From NCBI GenBank assembly GCA_944321335.1, contig CALUKX010000002.1, forward strand, positions 110,161 through 174,160: a stretch of 64,000 bases of DNA. The letters run 5' to 3'. This document shows positions 9,011 to 18,933 of this stretch, one piece after another; the stretch's first letter is position 1; each line of letters starts with the position of its first letter. Position numbers and translations under genes: made by a program. Origin of the DNA: an uncultured Phocaeicola sp. GTDB lineage: Bacteria; Bacteroidota; Bacteroidia; Bacteroidales; Bacteroidaceae. Below the pieces are notes generated by a model. The model was given only the letters and a program-made list of their open reading frames with translations. It had not been told where the DNA came from and did not search any database.

Positions 9011-9054
9011 ATCAGCTCCGCCACAGATTCCTGCAGCAGAGCTGATATATTTTT
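9011..9054. terminator. Terminator between convergent umuC and fhs
   Basis: ATCAGCTC at 9011-9018 pairs with GAGCTGAT at 9039-9046, followed by ATATTTTT on the plus strand. On the minus strand the same stem is followed by a T-rich stretch, so it probably serves both genes. Confidence 0.75.
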
Positions 9055-9090
9055 GGGGAGATACCTCCCTATCATCTGTTCCTATTCAAA

Positions 9091-10761
9091 TCAGGACAAT
9101 CCTTCGATTTCACCGTTTACGATATCGATGTGAAGTGCCTGAGATTCCTTAGGCAATCCCGGCATACGCATGATATCTCCAGCGATAGCCACAATCATTT
9201 CGGCACCGCCGTTCAATACAATGTCGCGTACGTTGACAGTAAATCCGTCTTCAGCCGCTCCATAAAGTTTCGGATCGGTAGAGAACGAATATTGGGTCTT
9301 GGCGATACAAACCGGGAACTTGTCGTAACCCAGTTCCTGAGCCATCTTGATCTTCTTTTGGGCAACAGCGCTGAAAGTAACCGAAGTGGCTCCGTACAGG
9401 TTGCAAGCAACCTTAGTAACCTTTTCTTCGATACTGTCGTTATCATCGTAAGCCAGATGCAATGGAGCCGACGGCTGTTTTTCGATGGTTTCTACCACCA
9501 GATTAGCCAGTTCTACAGCACCCGGACCACCTTCTACGAAAGCGTTGTTTACGGCGAAACCTACGCCCATTCCGGCGCAATGCTGACGTACCATTTCGAT
9601 TTCCTCATCTACATCGTTGGCGTAACGGTTGAATGCAACCACTACGGTCTGACCGAACGAACGCATGTTGCGGATGTGCTTGTCGAGGTTCGCCAAGCCA
9701 TGCTTCAAGCCTTCCATGTTCGGTTCCTTGATAGCGTCAACGCTCACACCACCGTGCATCTTCAAGCCCTGTGCTGTAGCAACGATAACTGTCAGCTTAG
9801 GCTGCAGACCAGCTTTGCGGCACTTGATGTCGAAGAATTTTTCAGCACCCAGATCGGCACCGAATCCGGCTTCTGTAATTACATAATCGCCGAAGGTCAT
9901 CGCCATCTTGGTAGCAAGGATTGAGTTACATCCGTGGGCGATATTGGCGAACGGACCGCCATGCACGAATGCAGGAGTATTTTCGGTAGTCTGAACCAAG
10001 TTTGGAGAAATTGCATCTTTCAGCAGCACTGTAATGGCACCTGCGATACCCAGATCCTTTACAGTCAGCGGCTTGTTGTCGATGGTATATCCGAGGAGGA
10101 TATTTTCGATACGACGGCGCAAATCGTCTTCATCGGTTGCCAGACAAAGGATGGCCATGATTTCTGATGCCGGAGTGATATCGAAGCCCGATTCACGGGT
10201 GATACCGTTGGTCTTGGCTCCCAGTCCGGTCACGATGTAACGTAGCCCACGATCGTTTACGTCCATCACACGGTTCCAAAGCACTTCTTTCATAGCAAAG
10301 CCTTTGTCTTGGTTCTGGTACATGTAATTGTCCAGCAAAGCAGTGATCATGTTGTGTGCTGAAGTGATGGCGTGGAAGTCGCCGGTAAAGTGAAGGTTGA
10401 TCTTGTCCATCGGAAGGACCTGTGCATAACCGCCACCGGCTGCACCTCCTTTCATACCGAAGCAAGGACCTAGTGAAGGCTCACGAAGCGCACAGATGGC
10501 GTTCTTGCCGATTTTGTTCAATCCTAAGGCCAAACCTACAGAAACGGTAGTCTTACCGATACCGGCCTTTGTCGGAGTGATGGAAGTAACCAAGATTAAG
10601 TTACTCTTGTTGATTTTCTCTTTATCGATGAGTTTTACAGGAACTTTGGCGATGTAACGCCCGTAAGGCTCTAACTCTTCGGTAGGTATACAGCATTTGG
10701 CAGCTACCTCATTGATGTCAGCAAGCTTGATGCTGCGTGCAATTTCAATATCTGATTTCAT
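9091..10761 (-). CDS. fhs: Formate--tetrahydrofolate ligase
   Basis: A 556-residue enzyme of normal family length. It has the ATP P-loop in [11 protein letters not shown] (about residue 65), [14 protein letters not shown] near 108, HFTGDFHAI near 127, NIAHGCNSI near 270 and [13 protein letters not shown] near 296. It ligates formate to tetrahydrofolate with ATP, giving 10-formyl-THF for purine synthesis and the one-carbon pool. It is monocistronic: a clear minus-strand promoter lies 26 bp upstream, and the terminator shared with umuC lies downstream. Confidence 0.97.
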   Translation of the reverse strand: MKSDIEIARSIKLADINEVAAKCCIPTEELEPYGRYIAKVPVKLIDKEKINKSNLILVTSITPTKAGIGKTTVSVGLALGLNKIGKNAICALREPSLGPCFGMKGGAAGGGYAQVLPMDKINLHFTGDFHAITSAHNMITALLDNYMYQNQDKGFAMKEVLWNRVMDVNDRGLRYIVTGLGAKTNGITRESGFDITPASEIMAILCLATDEDDLRRRIENILLGYTIDNKPLTVKDLGIAGAITVLLKDAISPNLVQTTENTPAFVHGGPFANIAHGCNSILATKMAMTFGDYVITEAGFGADLGAEKFFDIKCRKAGLQPKLTVIVATAQGLKMHGGVSVDAIKEPNMEGLKHGLANLDKHIRNMRSFGQTVVVAFNRYANDVDEEIEMVRQHCAGMGVGFAVNNAFVEGGPGAVELANLVVETIEKQPSAPLHLAYDDNDSIEEKVTKVACNLYGATSVTFSAVAQKKIKMAQELGYDKFPVCIAKTQYSFSTDPKLYGAAEDGFTVNVRDIVLNGGAEMIVAIAGDIMRMPGLPKESQALHIDIVNGEIEGLS

Positions 10762-10786
10762 AAAATCGATTTTAAATTTTGGATAG

Positions 10787-10814
10787 GCAAAGATACGATT
10801 TTTTTATAACTTTG
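10787..10814. promoter_or_regulatory. Divergent promoters for fhs and the alcohol dehydrogenase
   Basis: Minus strand TATCTTTGC at 10787-10795 precedes fhs. Plus strand TAACTTTG at 10807-10814 precedes the dehydrogenase. The two -7 boxes are 11 bp apart, so the two promoters could interfere. Confidence 0.6.
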
Positions 10815-10891
10815 TGACACTGCAACCGAGGTTTTGCAGCATACTTACGAAACTTTAAACCGTATTATTATAATAAGAAAGGAGAAATCTT

Positions 10892-12067
10892 ATGAACAAC
10901 TTTACTTTTTATAGTCCCACCGAATTCGTGTTCGGTAAGGATACAGAATTGCAGACAGGCGAACTGGTAAGAAAATACAACGGACATAAGGCGCTTATCG
11001 TCTATGGTGGCGGTTCGGTTGTCCGCAGCGGATTGCTCGACCGTGTGAAGACTTCGCTGAAGAATGCCGGTGTCGAGTTTGTCGAACTGGGTGGTGTGCA
11101 GCCTAATCCTACCGATCCGAAAGTGTATGAGGGTATCGACCTCGGAAGATCGGAGAAGGTCGATTTCCTGCTTCCTGTAGGTGGAGGTTCGGTTATTGAT
11201 ACAGCCAAGGCCATTGCAGCCGGTATCCTTTACGACGGTGATTTCTGGGATTTCTATGTAGGCAAGGTAGTCATCAAGAAGGCTTTGCGTCTGGGTGTCG
11301 TGCTGACTATCCCTGCAGCCGGTAGCGAAGGTTCGGGCAATTCGGTCATCACCAAGGTCGACGGATTGAAGAAGTTGAGTGTGCGTACCCCCGAAGCACT
11401 CCGTCCGGCTTTTGCTGTCATGAATCCTGAACTTACCTATACTCTCCCCGCCTGGCAGACAGCTTCCGGCGTTACGGATATGATGGCTCATATCATGGAG
11501 CGTTATTTTTCAAATACCCAAGGAGTCGAAATTGCCGACCGTATGTGTGAGGGTGTGCTCAAATCAATCATTACCGAAGCTCCGAAAGTCATCGCCGACC
11601 CGAAAGATTACAATGCACGTGCCAATATCATGTGGGCCGGTACTGTGGCTCATAACGGAACTTGCGGCGTAGGTTGCGTCGAGGATTGGGCTTCCCATTT
11701 CATGGAACACGAAGTGAGTGCCGTTTACGATGTTACCCACGGAGCCGGACTGGCTGTCATCTTCCCGGCATGGCTCACTTACATGGCCGATCACAACGTG
11801 CATAAGGTGGCTCAGTTTGCCGAACGTGTATGGGATGTTCCGGCTTCCGACGACAAGAAAGCCGTTGCTCTCGAAGGTATCGCACGTTTCAAGAAGTTCC
11901 TGAAAGCAATCGGTATGCCTGTCACTTTCAAGGAATTGGGTATCGAAAATCCGGATATCGACCTGTTGGTCAAGAAGCTGCATGAAAACAAGGGTGAACT
12001 GGTCGGCAATTATGTTCAGCTCGACAAGAAAGCTACCCGCGAAATCTATGAGCTTGCAAACCGTTAA
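10892..12067 (+). CDS. Iron-containing alcohol dehydrogenase (YqhD/BdhA type)
   Basis: A 391-residue group III alcohol dehydrogenase. The N-terminal Rossmann-like part has YGGGSVVRSG (about 38) and the NAD(P) loop LPVGGGSVIDTAKAIA (about 94). The C-terminal helical domain has the metal ligands in VTDMMAHIMERYF near 193-197 and ASHFMEHEVSAVYDVTHG near 264-280. The closest characterised relatives by these motifs are NADPH-linked butanol dehydrogenases and broad aldehyde reductases such as YqhD. It probably reduces short or toxic aldehydes to alcohols in the cytoplasm. It has a good Shine-Dalgarno (AAAGGAGAAA), its own promoter and its own terminator. Confidence 0.92.
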   Translation: MNNFTFYSPTEFVFGKDTELQTGELVRKYNGHKALIVYGGGSVVRSGLLDRVKTSLKNAGVEFVELGGVQPNPTDPKVYEGIDLGRSEKVDFLLPVGGGSVIDTAKAIAAGILYDGDFWDFYVGKVVIKKALRLGVVLTIPAAGSEGSGNSVITKVDGLKKLSVRTPEALRPAFAVMNPELTYTLPAWQTASGVTDMMAHIMERYFSNTQGVEIADRMCEGVLKSIITEAPKVIADPKDYNARANIMWAGTVAHNGTCGVGCVEDWASHFMEHEVSAVYDVTHGAGLAVIFPAWLTYMADHNVHKVAQFAERVWDVPASDDKKAVALEGIARFKKFLKAIGMPVTFKELGIENPDIDLLVKKLHENKGELVGNYVQLDKKATREIYELANR

Positions 12068-12089
12068 TCATACTTTCAATATTGAATCA

Positions 12090-12118
12090 GGGAGACCATT
12101 CATTTGGCCTCCCTTTTT
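12090..12118 (+). terminator. Terminator after alcohol dehydrogenase
   Basis: GGGAGACC at 12090-12097 pairs with GGCCTCCC at 12106-12113 (one mismatch), followed by TTTTT. Confidence 0.8.
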
Positions 12119-12204
12119 ATTGCCTATATATGAATATGTTGCACATCAACGCCGACCTGATTCTGCAGAATATCTGATAAATAGACCAGTTATTCTTAAA
12201 TTTG

Positions 12205-12235
12205 TTTGATATTATCAGATTTTTTCGTATATTTG
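12205..12235 (+). promoter_or_regulatory. Consensus Bacteroidetes promoter before the broken small gene
   Basis: TTTG at 12205-12208, a 19-bp spacer, and TATATTTG at 12228-12235. It sits 28 bp before the ATG at 12264, so the original start of the interrupted ORF is actively promoted. Confidence 0.7.
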
Positions 12236-12263
12236 GGTGGTTCAACTCAAAAACTCAACTACT

Positions 12264-12554
12264 ATGAAATCACGTATTAATGACCGCGCAGAGTAAGAAG
12301 AAGTAAAGAAGCGCTTGAATGAACTGATCAACGAGACCAACCGCAAGGAGATGCTCGACCCCTTTTCCGACAATGAATACACACGTGAAATCCGAAGACT
12401 GACGGCGATGCTCAAGGAATACAATGTAACTCACCTGAGCGTTGACCCGAGAAAGATTGTCAAGGGAATCAAGGGTGCATTGAAAGGAGTCAAGGAACGT
12501 ATCGGGAAGAAAATCGATTCCGATACGCCCGAACAGGCTATCGAGGGAGCTTGA
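12264..12554 (+). pseudogene. Small charged protein gene interrupted by an early stop codon
   Basis: From the ATG at 12264 the frame reads MKSRINDRAE, then TAA at 12294-12296, then continues open in the same frame for 86 codons (EEVKKRLNELINETNRKEM and on to QAIEGA). The whole reads naturally as one lysine/glutamate-rich, helical protein of about 96 residues, and the promoter and spacing fit the upstream ATG. A single-base change (for example GAA to TAA) would explain it. A TTG at 12315 could restart translation, but without a Shine-Dalgarno. The family is not recognised. A sequencing error is possible. Confidence 0.6.
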
Positions 12555-12566
12555 AGCCGAGGTTTC

Positions 12567-12597
12567 TTTGGATTTGCTGTAGAAAGTGCTACCTTTG
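12567..12597 (+). promoter_or_regulatory. Promoter of NimA-like gene; fixes its start
   Basis: TTTG at 12567-12570, a 19-bp spacer, and TACCTTTG at 12590-12597. Transcription should begin near 12603, so the ATG at 12618 is the start, and the in-frame GTG at 12597, inside the -7 box, cannot be used. Confidence 0.7.
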
Positions 12598-12617
12598 TGC
12601 AGCAAATCAAAGATACC

Positions 12618-13106
12618 ATGAAATTCGATAATTCTAAAATCAGACGACAGGATAGGACACTCGATGAAGCAAAGGCTTTCGAGTTGTTGAAGAACGGCGA
12701 ATACGGTATTCTTTCCATGCAGTCGGAAGACGGCAATGGAGCTTACGGTGTTCCGGTCAATTATGTTTGGGATAGAGGTAATTCCATCTATCTGCATTGT
12801 GCTCCCGTAGGACGGAAACTGAAGTGCATCGATGCCTGCGAAAACGTTTCGTTCTGTGTGGTTGGCCGTACCAAAGTCATCCCCGATAAGTTTACTACCG
12901 CCTACGAAAGTGTGGTGTTGCGTTGCACCGCCCATCATGGCCTGCATGAAGCCGAACGCATGTCGGCTCTCTCGCTGCTGCTGAGCAAATACTGTCCCGA
13001 CCACAAGATGGCAGGTATACAATATGCCGAAAAATCATTCCCACGTACGGAAATTATCCGCCTCGATATCGAAGAGGTAAGCGGAAAGACCAAGGACTGT
13101 TTCTGA
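12618..13106 (+). CDS. Pyridoxamine 5'-phosphate oxidase-like flavoprotein (NimA-related)
   Basis: A 162-residue split-barrel flavin-binding protein. It opens with IRRQDRTLDEAKAFELLKNG, then GILSMQSEDGNGAYGVPVNYVW (about 32-54) and IYLHCAPVGRKLKCID (about 60-75), the pattern of the PPOX/NimA family. It closes with a typical IRLDIEEVSGKTKD. Some relatives reduce 5-nitroimidazole drugs; most have no proven substrate, so this should be read as an FMN-dependent reductase-like protein and not as a resistance gene. Monocistronic, with its own promoter. Confidence 0.85.
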   Translation: MKFDNSKIRRQDRTLDEAKAFELLKNGEYGILSMQSEDGNGAYGVPVNYVWDRGNSIYLHCAPVGRKLKCIDACENVSFCVVGRTKVIPDKFTTAYESVVLRCTAHHGLHEAERMSALSLLLSKYCPDHKMAGIQYAEKSFPRTEIIRLDIEEVSGKTKDCF

Positions 13107-13194
13107 TTGCCGCATTGCGGACTTCCCTATCAGAAATAGGAAAATTCCTCCCAACACTTAGGAAAAATCATTCGTTAGTATGATATTCCTCCTT

Positions 13195-13202
13195 TATCTT
13201 TG
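13195..13202 (+). promoter_or_regulatory. Promoter -7 box of small lipoprotein gene
   Basis: TATCTTTG at 13195-13202, with TTCG 20 bp upstream as a weak -33 element. It is 49 bp before the ATG at 13252, and a good Shine-Dalgarno (AGGAGG) precedes that ATG. Confidence 0.5.
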
Positions 13203-13251
13203 TTATATCAAAAAAAGGACAAAGAAACATTAAAGAACAAAGGAGGACATT

Positions 13252-13680
13252 ATGAAAACTATTATCAGAAAATTCCAATATATAGTTGCTGTCCTGATAG
13301 CAACATTTACTTTGAGTTCTTGCGACGGTTTCGAAGTCGGTATTGGTTGGGGTCCCGATTGTGACGGCTATTACGAAGCTACCGATATACTTTGCAGCCG
13401 TACCTGGAGCGACAGCTGGTATAACGATTATGAAGGTCTGAGATACTATCAGGAATTACGTTTCTACTACGATAATACAGGTACCGATTACCTCGAAGTG
13501 ACCGACAGATACGGCAACCGCCGTACGTCTGTACTCAACTTCTACTGGGATTGGACAGGATACGACCGGATCTGTATGGATTATGGCGATGGCCGGAGCT
13601 ATCTCGACCATATATCGTTCAACGGATGGTCTATGGATTGTAAGTTCGACGGGGAATGGGTTACTTTCGACGGCAGATAA
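13252..13680 (+). CDS. Small hypothetical lipoprotein
   Basis: A 142-residue protein with a signal peptide ending in lipobox LSSC (Cys about 24), hence membrane-anchored. The mature part is very rich in Tyr, Trp and Asp (GWGPDCDGYYEA, SWYNDYEGLRYYQ, WDWTGYDRICMDYGDG) and should form a small beta-barrel or sandwich. Similar lipocalin-like small lipoproteins are frequent in Bacteroidales but have no assigned role. It has its own promoter, a strong AGGAGG ribosome site and a terminator. Confidence 0.8.
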   Translation: MKTIIRKFQYIVAVLIATFTLSSCDGFEVGIGWGPDCDGYYEATDILCSRTWSDSWYNDYEGLRYYQELRFYYDNTGTDYLEVTDRYGNRRTSVLNFYWDWTGYDRICMDYGDGRSYLDHISFNGWSMDCKFDGEWVTFDGR

Positions 13681-13750
13681 TATCTGCAAGATCTCTCTAA
13701 GCACTAATTGACTCTACATATCATAATCCGTTTCTCTCCTTTGAAGGAAT

Positions 13751-13788
13751 AGCCGGCCGGAGGCAGTGATGTCCCAGCCGGCTTTCTT
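13751..13788 (+). terminator. Terminator after small lipoprotein gene
   Basis: AGCCGGC at 13751-13757 pairs with GCCGGCT at 13777-13783, followed by TTCTT. Confidence 0.7.
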
Positions 13789-13801
13789 ATTGCCTGGCGA
13801 C

Positions 13802-13850
13802 AAAAAAATCCGGTAAGACAGGAGAAATACACTCCCCATCCTACCGGATT
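13802..13850 (-). terminator. Terminator of the ATP synthase operon
   Basis: On the minus strand AATCCGGTA (13842-13850) pairs with TACCGGATT (13807-13815), followed by a run of T. It lies 29 bp after the atpG stop. Confidence 0.85.
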
Positions 13851-13878
13851 CAAATTATCTAAGAATAATGCTTCGCTT

Positions 13879-14757
13879 TTAAGCCATTGTACCGCCGACG
13901 ATATCAAGCAACTCGTTGGTGATAGCCTGCTGGCGACTCTTGTTGTACTGCAAGGTCAGTTCCTGTATCAGATCGGTTGCGTTGTCGGTCGCTATCTGCA
14001 TTGCCATGGTACGTGCTGCGTGTTCGGCAGCGTTCGCATCGAGCAATACGGTATAGATTTTCATTCTCAACACCTTCGGAAGCAATTCCTGCATCACTTT
14101 CATGGCCGACGGTTCGATGATGTAGTCGGCCTGCATGTTGTCGTTTCCGCTCTTTCCTTCTCCAGCTGTAGAAAGATCGATAGGCAGATAGGTTTCGTGA
14201 GTCAGTACCTGTGTCGAAGTCGACTTGAAGTGATTGTACAGCAGATCTACCTTCTGTATCTCTCCCTTCAGGAAGCGGTCAATCAGTTCGGCAGCCAGAT
14301 CGGCAGCTTCCTGATAATTCGGCTTGCCGCTCATGTGCTGATAATCACCCATCGGAGTAAATCCCATCTTCTTTACCGCATCGGCTATCTTACGCCCTAC
14401 CGGATAGATAAGGATGTTCTCCTTGCCGTAATCCCCGATATACTTGTCGACCAGCTCCTGCAGATGACGGATAACGTTGGCGTTATAGCCGCCGCACAGA
14501 CTGCTGTTCGACGCGAAAACAACAATTGCAATCTTCTTCACGTCACGATTCTCAATGAAAGGCGACTCCACACTAAGCCCCGAACTCAAGAAGTCGGTAA
14601 GCATGTGATGCAGTCTTCGTTCATAAGGAAGCATGTTTTCGATGGCCTCCTGCGCCTTGTGCAGCTTCGAAGAGGCAACCATCTTCATGGCCGAAGTGAT
14701 CTTCAGCGTTCCGTTGATGGAGTTGATTCTTCCTTTTATTTCTTTCAGTGATCCCAT
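13879..14757 (-). CDS. atpG: ATP synthase F1 subunit gamma
   Basis: A 292-residue central stalk subunit. The N-terminal helix MGSLKEIKGRINSINGTLKITSAMKMVAS and the C-terminal helix (YNKSRQQAITNELLDIVGG) form the coiled-coil rotor that turns inside the alpha-beta ring. The middle Rossmann-like part includes VFASNSSLCGGYNANV near 80. It is the last gene of the operon, 5 bp after atpA, followed by the terminator. Confidence 0.97.
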   Translation of the reverse strand: MGSLKEIKGRINSINGTLKITSAMKMVASSKLHKAQEAIENMLPYERRLHHMLTDFLSSGLSVESPFIENRDVKKIAIVVFASNSSLCGGYNANVIRHLQELVDKYIGDYGKENILIYPVGRKIADAVKKMGFTPMGDYQHMSGKPNYQEAADLAAELIDRFLKGEIQKVDLLYNHFKSTSTQVLTHETYLPIDLSTAGEGKSGNDNMQADYIIEPSAMKVMQELLPKVLRMKIYTVLLDANAAEHAARTMAMQIATDNATDLIQELTLQYNKSRQQAITNELLDIVGGTMA

Positions 14758-14762
14758 GACGA

Positions 14763-16355
14763 TTATTTTACTTTAAACTGACGGGCTGTTTCGGCAGCTA
14801 TTTTTTCAATGATTGCTGTTACTTCATCGCTGATCTTTCCGCTTGCCAATACATCGAGAACGTCTGTCTGATGGTTGGCACGCAAAGTGGTCAGGAATGC
14901 ATCCTGGAACGCACGTACCTTGCTGATAGGGATTTCACGCATCAAGCTGTGTGTACCACAGTACAGGATGGCGATCTGTTCGCCTACCGGCATCGGACAA
15001 TATTGTGGCTGGATAAGCAGCTGGTTGTTCTTACGTCCACGGTCGATAGCCATAGCGGTTACCGGGTCCATGTCGCTCGAGAACTTCGAGAATGCTTCCA
15101 GTTCGCGATACTGTGCCTGGTCGATTTTCAGTGTACCTGCCACTTTCTTCATACTCTTGATCTGTGCGCTACCACCTACACGCGATACCGAAATACCTAC
15201 GTTGATGGCAGGACGGAAACCTTGGTTGAAGAGGTCGGTTTCGAGGAAGATCTGACCGTCGGTAATGGAAATTACGTTGGTCGGGATGTAGGCCGATACG
15301 TCGCCTGCCTGGGTTTCGATGATAGGCAATGCTGTCAGCGAACCGCCTGCCTTTACCTTGCCTTTCAGACTGGGTGGAAGGTCGTTCATCTGTTCAGCCA
15401 CTTCCTGCTGGCTGATGATTTTCGCCGCACGTTCCAACAAACGAGAGTGCAGGTAGAAGATATCACCCGGATAGGCTTCACGACCCGACGGACGACGCAG
15501 GATCAGAGATACCTCACGGTAAGCAACCGCCTGTTTCGACAAGTCATCGTATACTACCAGAGCATGACGGCCGGTATCACGGAAGTATTCACCGATAGCG
15601 GCACCTGCAAACGGTGCGAAGTACTGCAAGGCAGCCGGATCGGATGCAGTTGCAGCTACCACGATGGTATAGTCCATCGCACCTTTTTCACGCAAGGCGT
15701 TTACCAGACTGGCTACGGTAGATCCTTTCTGACCCACAGCTACATAGATACAGTAAACCGGATTTCCGGCTTCGTAGTTCGCACGCTGGTTGATGATGGT
15801 ATCGATAGCGATGGCAGTCTTACCTGTCTGACGGTCGCCGATAATCAGCTCACGCTGTCCACGGCCGATAGGAATCATCGCATCGATCGCCTTCAGACCG
15901 GTCTGCAAAGGCTCTGTAACCGGCTGACGGAAGATAACTCCCGGTGCCTTACGTTCCAACGGCATTTCGCAAAGTTCGCCGCCTATTTCGCCTTTACCGT
16001 CAAGAGGATTACCCAGCGGGTCGATGACACGTCCCAACATATGTTCGCTCACACGGATGGAAGCGATACGTTTGGTACGCTTTACAATCATACCCTCCTT
16101 GATCTGGTCGGTAGGACCCAGCAACACGGCTCCCACGTTATCCTCTTCCAGATTCATCACGGTACCCATGATACCGTTTTCAAACTCCAGAAGCTCGTTG
16201 GCTTCTGCGTTGCGCAAGCCATAGATACGAGCTACACCATCGCTCACCTGCAACACCGTACCCACCTCGTCGAACTTCAGTGAGGTATCGATGCCCTGCA
16301 GCTGTTGGAGCAGCACTTCAGAGACTTCGCTGGGTTTTATTGTATTTTCTGGCAT
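14763..16355 (-). CDS. atpA: ATP synthase F1 subunit alpha
   Basis: A 530-residue non-catalytic nucleotide-binding subunit. It has the Walker [17 protein letters not shown] (about 174-189), the alpha-type [17 protein letters not shown], and the signature near the C-terminus of the nucleotide domain ([14 protein letters not shown]). It alternates with beta in the F1 hexamer. The operon order delta, alpha, gamma is normal. Confidence 0.98.
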   Translation of the reverse strand: MPENTIKPSEVSEVLLQQLQGIDTSLKFDEVGTVLQVSDGVARIYGLRNAEANELLEFENGIMGTVMNLEEDNVGAVLLGPTDQIKEGMIVKRTKRIASIRVSEHMLGRVIDPLGNPLDGKGEIGGELCEMPLERKAPGVIFRQPVTEPLQTGLKAIDAMIPIGRGQRELIIGDRQTGKTAIAIDTIINQRANYEAGNPVYCIYVAVGQKGSTVASLVNALREKGAMDYTIVVAATASDPAALQYFAPFAGAAIGEYFRDTGRHALVVYDDLSKQAVAYREVSLILRRPSGREAYPGDIFYLHSRLLERAAKIISQQEVAEQMNDLPPSLKGKVKAGGSLTALPIIETQAGDVSAYIPTNVISITDGQIFLETDLFNQGFRPAINVGISVSRVGGSAQIKSMKKVAGTLKIDQAQYRELEAFSKFSSDMDPVTAMAIDRGRKNNQLLIQPQYCPMPVGEQIAILYCGTHSLMREIPISKVRAFQDAFLTTLRANHQTDVLDVLASGKISDEVTAIIEKIAAETARQFKVK

Positions 16356-16371
16356 AATTTCTTTTTTTCGA

Positions 16372-16926
16372 TTAAACTATTCTTCTGTTTCTCGCAATGA
16401 ACTGATCCTTGATGCTTTTGAGCTGTGATGTCACGCTGGCATCCAGGCGTGTGCCTGCCAGTTCAATGATATATCCGCCAATCAGCGAACGGTCGATCTT
16501 CTGTTCCAGTTCCACTGTTCCGTGGGTGAGCAGACGAGCCATTCTCTCCAGGTATGCAACCAGTTTAGGCGAAGGAACCGCTGTAGTAAGACGTCCCATC
16601 AGAATCTTCTTGTCTTCCCTGTACAAGTCGATGTACGACCACGCCATGAATTGCAAGAAATCTTCACGCTTGCTTTCCAGCACGAGTTCAAAGAAACGTC
16701 TGGTTTCCTTGCACACGTCCTTGCCTCCTGCCGCTTCTACCAGCAGATCGAGTTTCTTCGATCTGGCAAGCACCGGATTGGTTATCGCATGACCCAACGA
16801 AGGTACTTCGGCAAAATGTCCACTCAGAATCTTCATTTCCTCGTACACTTTTTCCTCCACCTTTTCGAGCTTAGCATAATCCAGCAGTGCCTTTGCAAAA
16901 CGTCTAGAAACAACTCCTGTATTCAT
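16372..16926 (-). CDS. atpH: ATP synthase F1 subunit delta
   Basis: A 184-residue OSCP/delta subunit that joins the peripheral stalk to the top of F1. It begins [17 protein letters not shown], the usual RYAxAL-type N-terminus. It ends with the conserved [20 protein letters not shown] segment. It lies 6 bp after atpF and 16 bp before atpA. Confidence 0.95.
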   Translation of the reverse strand: MNTGVVSRRFAKALLDYAKLEKVEEKVYEEMKILSGHFAEVPSLGHAITNPVLARSKKLDLLVEAAGGKDVCKETRRFFELVLESKREDFLQFMAWSYIDLYREDKKILMGRLTTAVPSPKLVAYLERMARLLTHGTVELEQKIDRSLIGGYIIELAGTRLDASVTSQLKSIKDQFIARNRRIV

Positions 16927-16932
16927 AGCTTA

Positions 16933-17436
16933 CTATTTTTTAACGGAATCCAACATATCATCAAGCATATGGTCGATCAGTTCCTCCTGTTGCATCTCGT
17001 CGGCAAGCTTGCTGCGCAATACCTTTTCGGCAATGCCTACCGAGAGTACGGCTACCTGACGGCGGATGTCGCGGATGGCACATTCTTTTTCGACTTCCAC
17101 CTGTCGCTTCATTTCTTCCATCAGACGAGCTCCTTCGGTACGTGCACGATCTTCCGCATCCCTGATGATACGGTCGCGTGTAGCGGCTGCCTCGTTCAGG
17201 ATACGTGCCTGTTCCTCATGAGCCTGAGCCAGGATCTTGTCGCTTTCAGCCTTAATGCTGGCCAGCTGTTCGTTGGCTGCACGTGCGGCTTTCAGCGACT
17301 CATCAATATATGCTTTCCGGTCCTCCACCATCTTGATGACCACCGGGAAGCCGTATTTCGCCAAGACGAAGAATACGACTGCAAAGACGATGACCATCCA
17401 GAACAGCAGCCCCGGATCCGGAGTTAATAATCCCAT
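16933..17436 (-). CDS. atpF: ATP synthase Fo subunit b
   Basis: A 167-residue peripheral stalk protein. One N-terminal membrane helix (GLLFWMVIVFAVVFFVLAKY, about 8-28) is followed by a long charged helix with alanine- and glutamate-rich coiled-coil spacing to the C-terminus. It dimerises and holds F1 against rotation. Gap to atpE 18 bp. Confidence 0.96.
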   Translation of the reverse strand: MGLLTPDPGLLFWMVIVFAVVFFVLAKYGFPVVIKMVEDRKAYIDESLKAARAANEQLASIKAESDKILAQAHEEQARILNEAAATRDRIIRDAEDRARTEGARLMEEMKRQVEVEKECAIRDIRRQVAVLSVGIAEKVLRSKLADEMQQEELIDHMLDDMLDSVKK

Positions 17437-17454
17437 ATCTTATATTCAATTTTA

Positions 17455-17721
<267 letters not shown>

Positions 17722-17754
17722 TTAAATGGTTATACTTTTGTTTCTTTATTTCTT

Positions 17755-18933
17755 TTATTTTTTGCTTTCGTGTCCCTTGACGCGCGACAGACCGATGAAT
17801 ACGGCCGACAGCATCGTAAACACGTAGGCTTGGATGAATGCAACCAGTACTTCCAGCGCATCCATGAAGATTCCGAACAACACGGCAACCACAGTCATGG
17901 AGCCATTTATCACCGGACCGGCTTTCACTGTAATGAAGATGATGGCAATCAAACTCAGAATAGCGGCATGTCCTGCCATGATATTGGCGAAAAGACGGAT
18001 CATCAATGCGAACGGTTTTGTAAATATACCGAAGAATTCTATCAACGGCATCATAGGTACCGGAGCTTTCAGCCAGGTAGGAACCTCAGGCCAGAAAATC
18101 TCCTTCCAGTATTCCTTTGTACCGTAAACGTTGGTCAGCACAAATGTACACAGGGCCAATACCATGGTGATGGCAATGTTACCGGTTACGTTCGCACCGC
18201 CCGGGAAGATCGGAATCAATCCCATCAGGTTGTTTACCAGTACAAAGAAGAATGCGGTCAGCAAGTAGGGAGCGTAGCGTTTGTAGTCTTCGCCGATACA
18301 TCCTTTGATCACATCGTCGTAGATCATCAGGATCAGGGCTTCCATCATTCCCACTCCACCTTTCGGAGCACCTTGTTCTACCGGGTGTTTCTTGTACCAG
18401 CGTACGCAGCTCATCATGATGATAAGCAGTACGGCGCTGTTGATGAACAGTCCCAGTACGTTTTTGGTGATGGATATGTCGAACGGACGAACCTCCTCAC
18501 CGGCAGCATTGCGTTCTACTATCTTGCCGTCGTATGCCCCGCCCTTGGCGATGTACAGTCCTTCGTATTCCTCGCCTTCAGCTATTTTCGACGAACAGAA
18601 TACATGCCAGCCTGTACTGCTGTGGACGATCACCGGCAGCGGAATGCTGATGTGCGTGTCGCCGAACGATGCGATGTGCCATTCGTACGAGTCGCCGATA
18701 TGGCCGAACACCAGTTCGTTCACATCCACCCCGCCTTCTTCCTTGCCGTCCTCGCCTACCAGCGAATCGGCGGCCATCACTTCAGCCTGTGCCACATCCT
18801 GAGCGATTTCCTCTCTCAGTGTCGTGTCGGCTGCAGAAGGTGCAGCGATTGTATCGGCTTCCTGCGCACATACCATTCCTGCCGGGCTTGCCAGCAGAAG
18901 CAGATAGAGTGCTATGTACCGTAATTTTTTCAT
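17755..18933 (-). CDS. atpB: ATP synthase Fo subunit a, long Bacteroidetes form
   Basis: A 392-residue subunit a, much longer than E. coli AtpB. Residues 1-23 look like a cleavable signal peptide ending before QEADT. An acidic, probably periplasmic segment follows to about 80, then a beta-rich region to 145. The membrane core has PFALMIRLFANIMAGHA near 310 with the essential arginine facing the c-ring, and LVAFIQAYVFTMLSAVFIG near the C-terminus. The start overlaps the preceding gene by 4 bp. Confidence 0.96.
   Translation of the reverse strand: MKKLRYIALYLLLLASPAGMVCAQEADTIAAPSAADTTLREEIAQDVAQAEVMAADSLVGEDGKEEGGVDVNELVFGHIGDSYEWHIASFGDTHISIPLPVIVHSSTGWHVFCSSKIAEGEEYEGLYIAKGGAYDGKIVERNAAGEEVRPFDISITKNVLGLFINSAVLLIIMMSCVRWYKKHPVEQGAPKGGVGMMEALILMIYDDVIKGCIGEDYKRYAPYLLTAFFFVLVNNLMGLIPIFPGGANVTGNIAITMVLALCTFVLTNVYGTKEYWKEIFWPEVPTWLKAPVPMMPLIEFFGIFTKPFALMIRLFANIMAGHAAILSLIAIIFITVKAGPVINGSMTVVAVLFGIFMDALEVLVAFIQAYVFTMLSAVFIGLSRVKGHESKK

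Noticed and set aside
12597-12617. Upstream extension of the NimA-like gene to GTG 12597
   Set aside because: That codon lies inside the promoter -7 box, so it cannot be in the message.
14871-16283. A 470-codon open frame on the plus strand
   Set aside because: Antisense to atpA; low-complexity composition and no recognised motif.
17770-18924. A 384-codon open frame on the plus strand
   Set aside because: Antisense to atpB, which is certain.
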